This document shows positions 1 to 7,120 of a stretch of DNA of 14,575 nt, piece by piece. The stretch's first letter is position 1; each line of letters opens with the position of its first letter. The stretch is from F23-D06 sp045600905. Lineage in GTDB: Bacteria; Bacteroidota; Bacteroidia; Bacteroidales; WCHB1-69. The translations under genes were made by a program, and so were the position numbers. The notes below the pieces were generated by a model, which was not told the origin of the DNA, searched no databases, and was given only the letters and a program-made list of their open reading frames with translations. The stretch spans positions 1-14,575 of the forward strand of contig JAZRYT010000070.1 in NCBI GenBank assembly GCA_045600905.1, in the 5' to 3' direction.

Positions 1-122
1 GGTTTCAAGTAAGTCACGTGGTTTGGCAAGTACCGTACTTGATGGTAAATGTTTAAGGTTTAAAGTTTAAAAGATTATCTCATTATCACATTATCACATT
101 ACCGCATTATCGCATTATCACA
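1..122. repeat. Leader with GTTTMAR and CATTATCR tandem repeats
   Basis: This non-coding stretch is mostly short tandem repeats. Three heptamers of the form GTTTAAR run from 51 to 71, and a lone GTTTCAA lies at 2-8. From 73 to 128 there are about seven 8-bp units related to CATTATCR: GATTATCT, CATTATCA twice, CATTACCG, CATTATCG, CATTATCA and CATTGAAT. The last unit contains the TTG taken here as the start of the next gene. A 15-bp palindrome (CAAGTACCGTACTTG) lies at 27-41. No promoter of the TAnnTTTG type was recognised. Confidence 0.8.
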
Positions 123-818
123 TTGAATACCATTTTCACATTTTTATCAGGTTTGATCGCGAACAACAATCGCGAGTGGTTTCAGGCGCATCGTACCGAG
201 TATGACGAAGCCTGGGGCAAGTTCAACAGTTTTTTGGAGCAGCTTATTGCCGAAATGGGCAAATTCGACGCGTCCATTTCCTTTTTGTCGCCCAAGGACT
301 GCACCTACCGTATTTACAGGGATTTGCGTTTCTCATCGGACAAAACGCCCTATAAAGGCCATTTTGGTGCCTACATCAACGCGGACGGGAAGAAGGCCTA
401 TTATGGCGGTTATTACGTCCAGTTGGAACCGCACGAGGTCATTTTGGCCAGCGGCGTGTGGTGGCTGCCCACTGCGGAAATGCGCGCGTTACGCCAAGCC
501 ATTGTTGACCAGGTTGATGCGTATGCCGCCATCGTGGAGGAGCCGAAATTCAAAGCCATCAGTCCAACCATCGGGATGGAGCATTTCAAGCGTCTGCCCA
601 ACGGCATACCCAAGGATTTCCCGCATCCAGAATACGTGATGTGCAAAAACTACACGTGCTGTTGCAGTATGTCGCCCGATGAGTTTTTAACAATGAGCGT
701 TTCAGAGATAGCGGAAAAATTCCATTTGATGAAGCCCTTCAATGATTTCCTCAAAGAGAACATCCTCATCAATTTCGAGGAGATGGAGGGAATGAAAGAC
801 GTGGTGAAATTCGTATAA
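123..818 (+). CDS. DUF2461 / TIGR02453 family protein
   Basis: This is a 231-residue cytosolic protein of the DUF2461 (TIGR02453) family, whose biochemical role is not established. The family signatures are visible: NNREWF at residues 15-20, YRIYRDLRFS at 62-71 and KTPYK at 74-78, followed by FGAYI. Length matches the usual 220-230 residues. The TTG at 123 is preferred because the NNREWF motif belongs close to the N-terminus and the next in-frame Met (residue 45) would remove it. The start lies inside the last degenerate unit of an 8-bp repeat, so it is somewhat uncertain. No signal peptide or membrane segment is seen. The gene is monocistronic, ends at a bidirectional terminator, and converges on prs. 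Family assignment is confident; function is unknown. Confidence 0.9.
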   Translation: MNTIFTFLSGLIANNNREWFQAHRTEYDEAWGKFNSFLEQLIAEMGKFDASISFLSPKDCTYRIYRDLRFSSDKTPYKGHFGAYINADGKKAYYGGYYVQLEPHEVILASGVWWLPTAEMRALRQAIVDQVDAYAAIVEEPKFKAISPTIGMEHFKRLPNGIPKDFPHPEYVMCKNYTCCCSMSPDEFLTMSVSEIAEKFHLMKPFNDFLKENILINFEEMEGMKDVVKFV

Positions 819-819
819 A

Positions 820-854
820 AAAAATGGTTGCTTGAAAATCAGGCAACCATTTTT
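820..854. terminator. Bidirectional intrinsic terminator between DUF2461 gene and prs
   Basis: A 12-bp perfect stem (AAAAATGGTTGC at 820-831 paired with GCAACCATTTTT at 843-854) encloses an 11-nt loop. It has an A-tract on one side and a T-tract on the other. It lies 1 nt past the stop of the + strand gene and 23 nt past the stop of prs, so it can terminate both converging transcripts. Confidence 0.85.
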
Positions 855-877
855 CATATATAGTAATTTTTCAACTA

Positions 878-1810
878 TTATACATAGTAATGGGATGAGA
901 TAGAGGTATCATCAACAACGGCTTTGATAACTTCAGCCATCAGGTGGGCCACGGAGACGACTTTGATTTTGTCGCAGGTGCGGCGCAAAGGCACGGTGTC
1001 GGTAATGAGGACTTCATCCAATACGGAATTTTGGATGTTTTCGATTGCGGAGCCGGAGAAGAGGCCGTGTGCGCACATTGCGCGGACACTCTTGGCACCC
1101 ATTTCCTTGATTCGGCCGGCAGCCTTGCAAAGTGTACCGGCGGTATCAATCATATCATCCACAATAATAACGTTCTTGTCTTTCACATCGCCGATGACTT
1201 GGAGGGAAGCCACTTCATTTTGTTTCTCACGGTGTTTGTAACCGATAACGAGGTCACAGTTGAGGGCTTTGGCGTATGTGGAAGCACGTTTGGTACCGCC
1301 CGTATCAGGAGAAGCGATACAGATGTTGTCCAAATTCATACTTTGAACATACGGAATGAACACGTTGGAAGCAAACAGATGGTCAACAGGGATTTCGAAG
1401 AAGCCCTGAATTTGGTCTGCGTGGAGATCCATCGTGATAATACGGGTAACGCCTGCTGCAGTGAGGAGGTTACTCATCAATTTGGCACCGATAGAGGTTC
1501 TGGGTTTGTCTTTGCGGTCCTGTCTTGCATAGCCGAAATAAGGCATTACAGCCACGATGTTGCGTGCGGAAGCGCGTTTGGCAGCATCGATGGTGATTAA
1601 CAGCTCGATGATGTTGTCAGCCGGAGCAAATGTGGGTTGGATGATGAAGACATTCTTACCACGAATGGTGTCATTGAAATAAACCTGGATTTCTCCGTCT
1701 TTGAATTGGAGAATGTCAACAGGAAAAAGGGGTTTGTTCAGGTACTCGGCAATTTTCTTTGCCAACTCAGGATTGGAACGACCTGCTACTAATACGTATT
1801 CGTCAGTCAT
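878..1810 (-). CDS. prs: Ribose-phosphate pyrophosphokinase (PRPP synthetase)
   Basis: This enzyme makes 5-phosphoribosyl 1-diphosphate from ribose 5-phosphate and ATP, feeding purine, pyrimidine, NAD, His and Trp synthesis in the cytosol. The 310 residues match the family length. The PRPP-binding loop VDDMIDTAGT is at residues 217-226. The catalytic flexible loop starts at YARQDRKDKPRTS (94-106), and the metal/ATP histidine segment DLHADQIQGFF is at 128-138. The ribose-phosphate site is seen in SPDTGGTKRA (167-176). The ATG at 1810 gives the standard N-terminus, and a good Bacteroidota promoter lies 45-76 nt upstream. It is transcribed alone and ends at the shared terminator. No unusual residues were found. 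Confidence 0.97.
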   Translation of the reverse strand: MTDEYVLVAGRSNPELAKKIAEYLNKPLFPVDILQFKDGEIQVYFNDTIRGKNVFIIQPTFAPADNIIELLITIDAAKRASARNIVAVMPYFGYARQDRKDKPRTSIGAKLMSNLLTAAGVTRIITMDLHADQIQGFFEIPVDHLFASNVFIPYVQSMNLDNICIASPDTGGTKRASTYAKALNCDLVIGYKHREKQNEVASLQVIGDVKDKNVIIVDDMIDTAGTLCKAAGRIKEMGAKSVRAMCAHGLFSGSAIENIQNSVLDEVLITDTVPLRRTCDKIKVVSVAHLMAEVIKAVVDDTSISSHYYV

Positions 1811-1854
1811 AACTTGTTGATATATTAATATTTTAGGTTTTTAAAGAAGAAATG

Positions 1855-1886
1855 CAAAAGTAAGCACAGAAATTGGAATCCCCAAA
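1855..1886 (-). promoter_or_regulatory. prs promoter, -33/-7 of Bacteroidota type
   Basis: On the - strand, TTTG (1883-1886) is followed after exactly 20 nt by TACTTTTG (1855-1862). This fits the Bacteroidota primary sigma consensus of TTTG and TAnnTTTG at 19-21 nt spacing. The expected start of transcription near 1848 would give a leader of about 40 nt before the ATG at 1810. Transcription itself is inferred. Confidence 0.75.
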
Positions 1887-1930
1887 AAAATTTGTTACCA
1901 TTTATCAACAATCCGCACTACACTCATCCC

Positions 1931-2467
1931 TTATCTCTCAACCAAGTACGTTCTTTCATTTTCCAAGACGCCATCGACACTGACGACGCGAACATCTTCC
2001 CAGCGCAAAATTGTGAAACCGTCGAACGTGCCGTCACCCTTCACAATCTCGATTTCAAAAGTATTGAGGTTGACATTTTTCACGCGTCCGAAGACTTCAT
2101 ATTCGTTGTACAGAACCACATACACTATTTGTTGGTTGTACATACATTCATTCAGCACGTCGTACATCATATTGCCGCTGGTTTGGAATCCTTCCAACAT
2201 CGGCTGTTTGGCTGTTTCTGTCTGATGGGCAATGAGTTTGAATATTTTTTCACAATACCGCGTACCATACGACACACAGTACAAATCCTCTATGCGCTGC
2301 ACGAAAAAGCCGTCATCGACTCCGCGAGGATGGTAAGAGTGGACCATAAACATATTGTCCGAATAGGCCACCACATAGCCCACCTCATACGAATCCGTAT
2401 TGTTTTTATCCGTATAGAGTTCAACCAGTTCGCTTACGCCGCAAAATTGTTTGATGATTTCTTCCAT
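1931..2467 (-). CDS. Hypothetical protein with internally duplicated beta-rich domain
   Basis: This 178-residue protein is not recognised as a named family. It has no signal peptide or membrane segment and is acidic and rich in beta-prone residues. It appears to consist of two related halves. Residues 28-77 and 124-175 both run from an EV-start strand to the shared pattern D-G-F-x3-R-x-E-D-[LV]-x2-V-S, then E and a terminal Leu. In the first copy this is DGFFVQRIEDLYCVS, in the second DGFTILRWEDVRVVS. Each half could form a small beta-barrel (SH3- or Sm-like), but that is inference. The ATG at 2467 is the first in frame and follows a block of heptamer repeats. It lies downstream of the AbiE-like pair with a 92-nt gap and probably has its own transcription. 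Confidence 0.75.
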   Translation of the reverse strand: MEEIIKQFCGVSELVELYTDKNNTDSYEVGYVVAYSDNMFMVHSYHPRGVDDGFFVQRIEDLYCVSYGTRYCEKIFKLIAHQTETAKQPMLEGFQTSGNMMYDVLNECMYNQQIVYVVLYNEYEVFGRVKNVNLNTFEIEIVKGDGTFDGFTILRWEDVRVVSVDGVLENERTYLVER

Positions 2468-2479
2468 AATTATTATAAG

Positions 2480-2559
2480 GTTTAAGGTTTAAAGTTTAAG
2501 GTTTAAAAGTGACAAGGATAACCGTAACAACTCACCGATTAATTATCAATTGTCTATTA
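2480..2559. repeat. Composite repeat: GTTTAAR heptamers and ATTATC/ATTGTC units
   Basis: Four head-to-tail heptamers (GTTTAAG, GTTTAAA, GTTTAAG, GTTTAAA) occupy 2480-2507. About 30 nt later, 7-bp units AATTATC, AATTGTC and TATTATC run to about 2556. Right after the AbiEii-like gene the - strand reads TGA TAA TAG, so the repeat supplies extra stop codons next to the native stop. The same two repeat types in the same order occur at 51-128. Confidence 0.75.
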
Positions 2560-3390
2560 TCAATCCGTCTCGAATTTCACCCGATCTAACAGTTCGACAA
2601 AGTACTCGTTGGACCAGACATCCAGTTCCTTGGGGTTCATTAGGAACGGAGCCACATCGCGCTTGACCTGGGCCATGTCCGTTTGAGAGAACCGTTCGCG
2701 AAGCAACGCCACGAAATCTGCCTGTTCCAACTTTTCCCCGTTGAATTCCAAAATGCGCGCCTGCAGATGCTGGTAATCCAATGGTACCTCATTACGCACA
2801 TACCATTCAAAGTCGTACCAGTCGCGTCCTTTGACGCGCGTCTTCCAATTTCGGAATGCGAGGGCGTGCATCTTGCCGGCATAGAGACAAGGCAGTGTCA
2901 TGCAGCGGGCCATAAACGTATATGGGTGCAGCAGTCTTTTATATTCCGTTTGAAAAGACAACGGCGGTTTTGTATCCACCTCAATCTTCACCTTAATGCT
3001 TTTCTCCGTTTGAAAAGTCAGATTATACACATCCGTTTGATCTTTCAAAAAATCAGACTCGACTTTGCCCAAAGTCATCTTGTCTTTTTTTGTAATAAAA
3101 ACTTCTCGACCAGCAGATTTGAACTCATCTATCACTGCTGGAAAATAATCTTCCAAATGAAAATCTTCTCCCTGAGCCAGCAATGAAAAAAACATATCCT
3201 CAGAAAAGCGCTTTAAACCGTGAAAAATGCGGAGGCATGTGCCTCCATAAAATGCGGCTTTTTCAAAAAAACCACCCCGATACAAACCTGCCAACGCAAT
3301 CTGTTGAGTGACTTCATATTTTGCATTCCATAAGTCTTTTCCCGTCAGCACTCCATAACGGGAAAGCATTTCGTCAAAAATTGTATTCAT
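2560..3390 (-). CDS. AbiEii/AbiGii-type nucleotidyltransferase toxin, altered active site
   Basis: This 276-residue protein belongs to the DUF1814 AbiEii/AbiGii nucleotidyltransferase toxin family, the toxin half of type IV-like AbiE systems. MenA-type relatives transfer nucleotides to tRNA or other acceptors. Visible motifs are YGGTCLR (48-54), RFSEDMFFSL (61-70), the strand KVKIEVD (133-139) and the helix AGKMHALAFR followed by KGRDWYD (171-193). The usual first motif reads R-[FL]-S-x-D-[LIM]-D-F. Here the second Asp is Phe (SEDMFF), so one metal-binding carboxylate of the Asp pair appears to be lost. The reading frame is intact and all other motifs are kept. It overlaps the antitoxin-like gene by 4 nt (ATGA), so translation is probably coupled. 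Family is confident; activity is doubtful. Confidence 0.88.
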   Translation of the reverse strand: MNTIFDEMLSRYGVLTGKDLWNAKYEVTQQIALAGLYRGGFFEKAAFYGGTCLRIFHGLKRFSEDMFFSLLAQGEDFHLEDYFPAVIDEFKSAGREVFITKKDKMTLGKVESDFLKDQTDVYNLTFQTEKSIKVKIEVDTKPPLSFQTEYKRLLHPYTFMARCMTLPCLYAGKMHALAFRNWKTRVKGRDWYDFEWYVRNEVPLDYQHLQARILEFNGEKLEQADFVALLRERFSQTDMAQVKRDVAPFLMNPKELDVWSNEYFVELLDRVKFETD

Positions 3391-4013
3391 CGTTGTATTA
3401 TTTTAATAAGTTTTGTAATCATTGTTGACTTTTTCCCCACTTTAGAATATTCTTCTAAAATACTGACATTCAATTTAAAAAATTCATCCATATCGAATCG
3501 AATATCATCTTCCAGCCAAGTAAGTATTTCATTCGTATATCTCAAATTCAATCCTGATGTGGTTGCAATCAGATCACATAAGGCCTTTTCAGGTGTGGCA
3601 ATAACGAAAGAAACATCACTTTCGCGTTGCATATCCAATCCTATGGCGAAGACATCCTGCTCACATCGGATATAGTCAAAAGTGCCTAACGAATTGGTGA
3701 ATTTCCGACTGTGTTTCATAGTCATTGAGGTAACCCCATATACTCGTTCTGGAATCAGTCCGTAATATGCCAAAGCAGACTGACAAGAAACATACGAAGG
3801 ACCATACAGATGATTAGCTATCAGATTTATAGAAAGTAGCTTGTCTGAAAATTCTGGAGAAGCAACATACAAGCCTCGTTTCAAACGAATGATTTTGCCT
3901 TCATCTTCTAGCGAAGATATTTTATTGCGCACATATTTTCTTTCAGAATAAATTGACGCAAGAACATTTACATTAATAGGTACATTCCCTAACTCAGACC
4001 AAATTGTTTTCAT
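3387..4013 (-). CDS. AbiEi-family antitoxin / winged-helix regulator
   Basis: This is the partner of the AbiEii-like gene. AbiEi proteins bind the operon promoter through an N-terminal winged helix and neutralise the toxin. Residues 1-45 show the expected helix-turn-helix plus wing, with YSERKYVRNKISSLEDEGKI and then RLKRGLYV. The middle part, SYVSCQSALAYYGLIPE, is a hallmark of the family. The ATG at 4013 gives 208 residues and is chosen over an upstream ATG at 4055 because a TATTTTTG -7 element lies at 4033-4040, inside the longer version. The extra 14 residues also do not resemble the family. AbiEi precedes AbiEii with an ATGA overlap, the standard order. Negative autoregulation is known for the family and not tested here. 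Confidence 0.88.
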   Translation of the reverse strand: MKTIWSELGNVPINVNVLASIYSERKYVRNKISSLEDEGKIIRLKRGLYVASPEFSDKLLSINLIANHLYGPSYVSCQSALAYYGLIPERVYGVTSMTMKHSRKFTNSLGTFDYIRCEQDVFAIGLDMQRESDVSFVIATPEKALCDLIATTSGLNLRYTNEILTWLEDDIRFDMDEFFKLNVSILEEYSKVGKKSTMITKLIKIIQR

Positions 4014-4032
4014 ACTTTTATTTTTAACGCCG

Positions 4033-4064
4033 CAAAAATAGAAAATTTTGAACACTTAGTTAAA
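4033..4064 (-). promoter_or_regulatory. Promoter of the AbiE-like operon
   Basis: TATTTTTG (4033-4040, - strand) matches TAnnTTTG and is followed by CGGC. TTTA lies 20 nt upstream at 4061-4064, one mismatch from TTTG. Transcription would begin near 4026, about 13 nt before the ATG at 4013, which supports the shorter AbiEi start. Confidence 0.5.
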
Positions 4065-4090
4065 AAAAATCAACTTTCTATACGAAATTT
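4062..4090 (-). terminator. Weak A/T-rich terminator after the membrane protein gene
   Basis: On the - strand, AAATTTC (4084-4090) and GAAAGTT (4072-4078) can pair over a 5-nt loop with one mismatch, followed by eight T residues (4062-4069). The stem begins at the last base of the stop codon of the gene ending at 4090. It is low in GC, so efficiency is uncertain. Confidence 0.35.
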
Positions 4091-4635
4091 CACCATTCTA
4101 TGGCTTCTGATTCCTCATCGATGCTTTTCTCCGCTTCCGCCTGCACGGTTTCCACCCTTTTCATAATAAGCTCGATGATGTCGTCCTGTTCATCCCACGT
4201 CAGATTGACACCGAAGAATATTTTTGCTCCCACCCACGTGCGCACCTGCAGCTTTTCCTGGTGCAGTTTCCAATCACTCACACTGGGACCCCACCAACTG
4301 GACTCCAACGTAGTCTGCTCCCGATATTCTACCGCATCAATATCCATCAACGGCACCACCGTCTCCCGGCCAAAGATTTTCGGTTTCCTACGTATAATCA
4401 GGTTCGCATCATCCAGAAACACCGTTTCCACGCCTTTGCATTCCCAAATCAGTTTATCTACCAATATAAGATAGGGAATCAAGATTAAGGAAATCAAGAT
4501 TATGCAGGCCACTATGCCTTCCTCAACTATGAAAAAAGCACAAAATATTAAGAACATTAGTGTATATAGCGGGAACAGAAAAAGTTCGCTAGACTCGAAT
4601 TTCGTTTTATGTTGGGAGATAATCTGTTCCATCAC
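4090..4635 (-). CDS. Two-helix membrane protein with PH-like cytosolic domain
   Basis: This 181-residue protein is not assigned to a named family. It has two hydrophobic segments (about 18-37 and 41-59) separated by a short EEG turn, so both termini should face the cytosol. It then has a beta-rich region from about residue 68 onwards, beginning VETVFLDDANLIIRRKPKIFGRE. This layout (two helices, then a conserved strand pair with IIRR) resembles bacterial PH-domain (bPH) membrane proteins, but that is a structural guess. The C-terminus is acidic (EKSIDEESEAIEW). Only 3 nt separate its ATG from the stop of the flavoprotein gene, so the two are probably one transcript. A second Met one codon later could also be the start. 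Confidence 0.75.
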   Translation of the reverse strand: MMEQIISQHKTKFESSELFLFPLYTLMFLIFCAFFIVEEGIVACIILISLILIPYLILVDKLIWECKGVETVFLDDANLIIRRKPKIFGRETVVPLMDIDAVEYREQTTLESSWWGPSVSDWKLHQEKLQVRTWVGAKIFFGVNLTWDEQDDIIELIMKRVETVQAEAEKSIDEESEAIEW

Positions 4636-4638
4636 GAA

Positions 4639-5172
4639 TTAGATTTCCGCGCCCAATTGTCGCGCTTGGTCCATAGCCGCCGTTTGCGCCACGTCACCGA
4701 ATTGGCGGCAGCCGCCTGCCAACACCATTCCACTGTCGGCGATATCGAAGTGCTTGATGCAAAGCCGGTATTGGTGTACGATGGCCTCGAACACCTCCGG
4801 GCGCGAGGAGCCGCCCACCAACAGCAGCGCCGATTGGCGAATATGGAAGCTGTCGCGCATAGGCGTGTGCAGTCGGTCTATCACGGCCTTAAGCTGCGCG
4901 CTGATGCCGTAAAAATAGACAGGCGACGCGATGACAAGCATATCGGCCTCCGCCAACTTGGGATAGATGCGCTGCATATCGTCGGCCTGCACACACTGAT
5001 GGCCTTCGGTTTCAAAGCACTGGTTGCAGCCACAACAGGGACGCACGTTAAAATCTGCCACGGAGACAAGCTCCACGGCGTGGCGCCCGCCCAGGCCCTC
5101 CACAAACGCGCCTACCAACTGGTCGGTATTACCGCCACGGCGCACACTTCCGGTAAGAATTACGATGTTCAT
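4639..5172 (-). CDS. Flavodoxin-fold NAD(P)H-dependent FMN reductase / iron-sulfur flavoprotein
   Basis: This 177-residue flavodoxin-like protein probably binds FMN and transfers electrons in the cytosol. The phosphate-binding loop is GSVRRGGNT (8-16). A compact cysteine motif C46-x2-C49-x2-C52-x7-C60 follows, with an extra C47 beside it. The pattern C-x2-C-x2-C-x4-7-C is the [4Fe-4S] ligand signature of archaeal and anaerobe iron-sulfur flavoproteins. The FMN isoalloxazine segment SPVYFYGISAQLKAVIDR is at about 83-100. Family ISFs help remove oxygen or peroxide in anaerobes, but the physiological substrate here is unknown. The ATG at 5172 gives the canonical MNIVILTGS start. The membrane protein gene follows after 3 nt. 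It may equally be annotated as a general NADPH-dependent FMN reductase. Confidence 0.88.
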   Translation of the reverse strand: MNIVILTGSVRRGGNTDQLVGAFVEGLGGRHAVELVSVADFNVRPCCGCNQCFETEGHQCVQADDMQRIYPKLAEADMLVIASPVYFYGISAQLKAVIDRLHTPMRDSFHIRQSALLLVGGSSRPEVFEAIVHQYRLCIKHFDIADSGMVLAGGCRQFGDVAQTAAMDQARQLGAEI

Positions 5173-5178
5173 AGAACA

Positions 5179-5284
5179 GGTTCAAGTTTCAGGTTTCAAG
5201 AATGTAGGGACACAATTTATTGCGCCCGATAATCATTCAGTTAATTGCCAATTCTTCGTAGAGACGGTGCACCGCACCGTCTCT
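5179..5284. repeat. Composite intergenic repeat: heptamers plus two REP-like palindromes
   Basis: Three heptamers (GGTTCAA, GTTTCAG, GTTTCAA) lie at 5179-5199. A GTAG-headed imperfect palindrome follows at 5204-5227, with GGGACACAAT facing ATTGCGCCC over two Ts and two A-C mismatches. At 5258-5284 there is a GTAG-headed perfect palindrome whose 11-bp arms AGAGACGGTGC and GCACCGTCTCT enclose ACC. No gene is supported in the 254 nt between 5173 and 5426. Confidence 0.8.
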
Positions 5285-5365
5285 GTTGCAGGATTCAAGA
5301 TGTATGAGGTCCATTTAGAATTTAAGACCCGCAAAAATACGAAATTTCCAAACTGAGCAACGGAT

Positions 5366-5402
5366 AAAAAAAGCAAACGGCCCCGCCATATTAGCAGGAC
5401 CG
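5366..5402 (-). terminator. hcp terminator
   Basis: On the - strand CGGTCCTGC (5394-5402) pairs with GCGGGGCCG (5378-5386) over a 7-nt loop, with two G-T wobbles. It is followed by TTTGC and seven Ts (5366-5372). It begins 25 nt past the hcp stop codon. Confidence 0.75.
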
Positions 5403-5426
5403 TCGCCATCAACACGCCGTTCAACC

Positions 5427-7076
5427 CTACATCCAGTTCATAATATCTTCATCCACGGAAGATATCGTTCCCAGACCGAACGTGTTCACCAGATAATTGG
5501 CGATGTTGGGGGAAAGAAAACCGGGCAATGTCGGGCCTAAATGGATGTTATGGATCCCCAAGCTGAGCAATGAAAGCAGCACGATGACCGCCTTCTGTTC
5601 ATACCATGAGATATTATATACAATAGGCAAATCATTGATATCATGCGCATTAAAAACATCTTTAAGGGTGAGTGCGATAAGGGCCAACGAGTAGCTGTCA
5701 TTGCATTGTCCCGCATCCAGCACGCGCGGTATGCCGTCAATGGAGCCGAGCGGCAGCTTGTTGTATCGATACTTGGCGCATCCGGCCGTCAGGATAACCG
5801 TGTCCTGCGGCAGCTGTTGTGCGAACTGCGTATAATAGCTGCGCGACGGCATACGTCCATCGCAGCCGGCCATCACCACGAACTTGCGGATATGACCGTT
5901 GCGCACCGCATCCACGATTTGGTCGGCAAGGGCTAACACCTGGTTGTGCGCGAAGCCACCCACTATCGAACCGTTCTCGATTTCGGCCGGCGGCTCGCAT
6001 CCCTTGGCCACCCGAATGATGGTGGAGAAGTCCTTGCGTTCCCCTTCTGCCCTATCGGGAATATGAGGAAAACCGACAAAGCCTGCCGCACCCGTCGTGA
6101 AAACCCTGTCCGCATAATTGTTTCCGATACGCGGTGGCACAATGCAGTTGGTCGTAAACAGTATCGGGCCGTTGAACGTCTCAAATTCCTTGGTCTGCAA
6201 ATGCCACGCATTGCCGTAGTTGCCGACAAAATGCGGAAAGCGTTTGAAAAAAGGATAATAGTGTGCCGGCAGCATTTCCGAATGGGTATAGACATCCACG
6301 CCTTCGTCTTCCGACTCGACCAAAAGGTCTTCCAAATCGCGCAGATCGTGGCCGCTGACTAAGATTCCGGGGCGATGGCGAACTCCGATGTTCACCTTGG
6401 TGATTTCGGGATTGCCGTAGCGATGGGTATTGGCCTTATCCAAGAGTTCCATCACCTTCACGCCGTACCGGCCGACGTGCAACACCCAGTCGGTCAGCTC
6501 GTCACGTGTTTGATCGAACAGTGTGGCAGCTAATGCCTGCTGCATAAAGGCAACGATGTCCTCATCCTCAAAGCCGAGATTGGAGGCGTGTTCGTAATAG
6601 GCCGCCATACCTTTGCAGCCGAGCACTACCAGCTGTCGCAGCGCGCGGATGTCCTCATCTGCTGTGTTGAGAATGCCCACCGTGCGTGCTTTGTTCAAAA
6701 GTGCCTGTTCATTGCGCGCATTCCAGTTCACGGCATCCATCTTCATCATACTGCAACCGCAATTAGTGGTGGCCATACGCTGTTTGAGGTTGTCACGCAA
6801 TTCCAGCCCCTCGCAGATGGTGTCCACAATACGCTGTTTGTCGAAATTGGCGTTGGTAATCGTCATAAAGAGTGAACGCACGATAAAACGATCCACTTCA
6901 TCGCTGGAGGAACCGTTGCGGCGCAGATGGTCGTTGAGAAGGGAGAGACCTTTGTCCAAATAGACTATTAAATCTTGGAGATTAGCTACATCTGCGGTTT
7001 TTCCACAGACACCGCGCATTGTACAACCCGTACCGGAGGCGGTTTCCTGACATTGGGAGCAAAACATTTCGTTCAT
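5427..7076 (-). CDS. hcp: Hydroxylamine reductase / hybrid cluster protein, class I
   Basis: Hcp reduces hydroxylamine and nitric oxide and is implicated in protein S-nitrosation; in anaerobes it protects against nitrosative stress. The 549 residues match class I. The N-terminal cubane ligands are C6-x2-C9-x8-C18-x5-C24, the spacing of class I [4Fe-4S] enzymes such as those of Desulfovibrio. All seven hybrid-cluster ligands are present: H243, E267, C311, C405 (persulfide position), C433, C458 and E493, each one residue below the D. vulgaris numbers. The ATG at 7076 gives the normal N-terminus. No hcr-type reductase gene is adjacent; the flavoprotein downstream, on the same strand, is a conceivable donor but is separated by a terminator. 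Regulation by a Crp/Fnr-type factor is typical, and a possible dyad lies upstream. Confidence 0.97.
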   Translation of the reverse strand: MNEMFCSQCQETASGTGCTMRGVCGKTADVANLQDLIVYLDKGLSLLNDHLRRNGSSSDEVDRFIVRSLFMTITNANFDKQRIVDTICEGLELRDNLKQRMATTNCGCSMMKMDAVNWNARNEQALLNKARTVGILNTADEDIRALRQLVVLGCKGMAAYYEHASNLGFEDEDIVAFMQQALAATLFDQTRDELTDWVLHVGRYGVKVMELLDKANTHRYGNPEITKVNIGVRHRPGILVSGHDLRDLEDLLVESEDEGVDVYTHSEMLPAHYYPFFKRFPHFVGNYGNAWHLQTKEFETFNGPILFTTNCIVPPRIGNNYADRVFTTGAAGFVGFPHIPDRAEGERKDFSTIIRVAKGCEPPAEIENGSIVGGFAHNQVLALADQIVDAVRNGHIRKFVVMAGCDGRMPSRSYYTQFAQQLPQDTVILTAGCAKYRYNKLPLGSIDGIPRVLDAGQCNDSYSLALIALTLKDVFNAHDINDLPIVYNISWYEQKAVIVLLSLLSLGIHNIHLGPTLPGFLSPNIANYLVNTFGLGTISSVDEDIMNWM

Positions 7077-7120
7077 TTTGTTTGAATTTTTATTGTTGTT
7101 TGACGTTTGATTTGACGCCG

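Noticed and set aside
27..41. 15-bp palindrome CAAGTACCGTACTTG
   Set aside because: It is a single copy with no adjoining gene to regulate in view; it may be chance.
944..1600. 218-residue open frame on the + strand opposite prs
   Set aside because: It is antisense to PRPP synthetase with no family motifs.
1892..2485. 197-residue open frame on the + strand
   Set aside because: It is antisense to the 178-residue gene, whose internal duplication supports the - strand reading.
4014..4055. 14-residue N-terminal extension of the AbiEi-like protein
   Set aside because: It contains the -7 promoter element, and the next ATG gives a normal winged-helix start.
5233..5424. 63-residue open frame on the - strand
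   Set aside because: It spans a REP-like palindrome and the hcp terminator and has no protein-like features.
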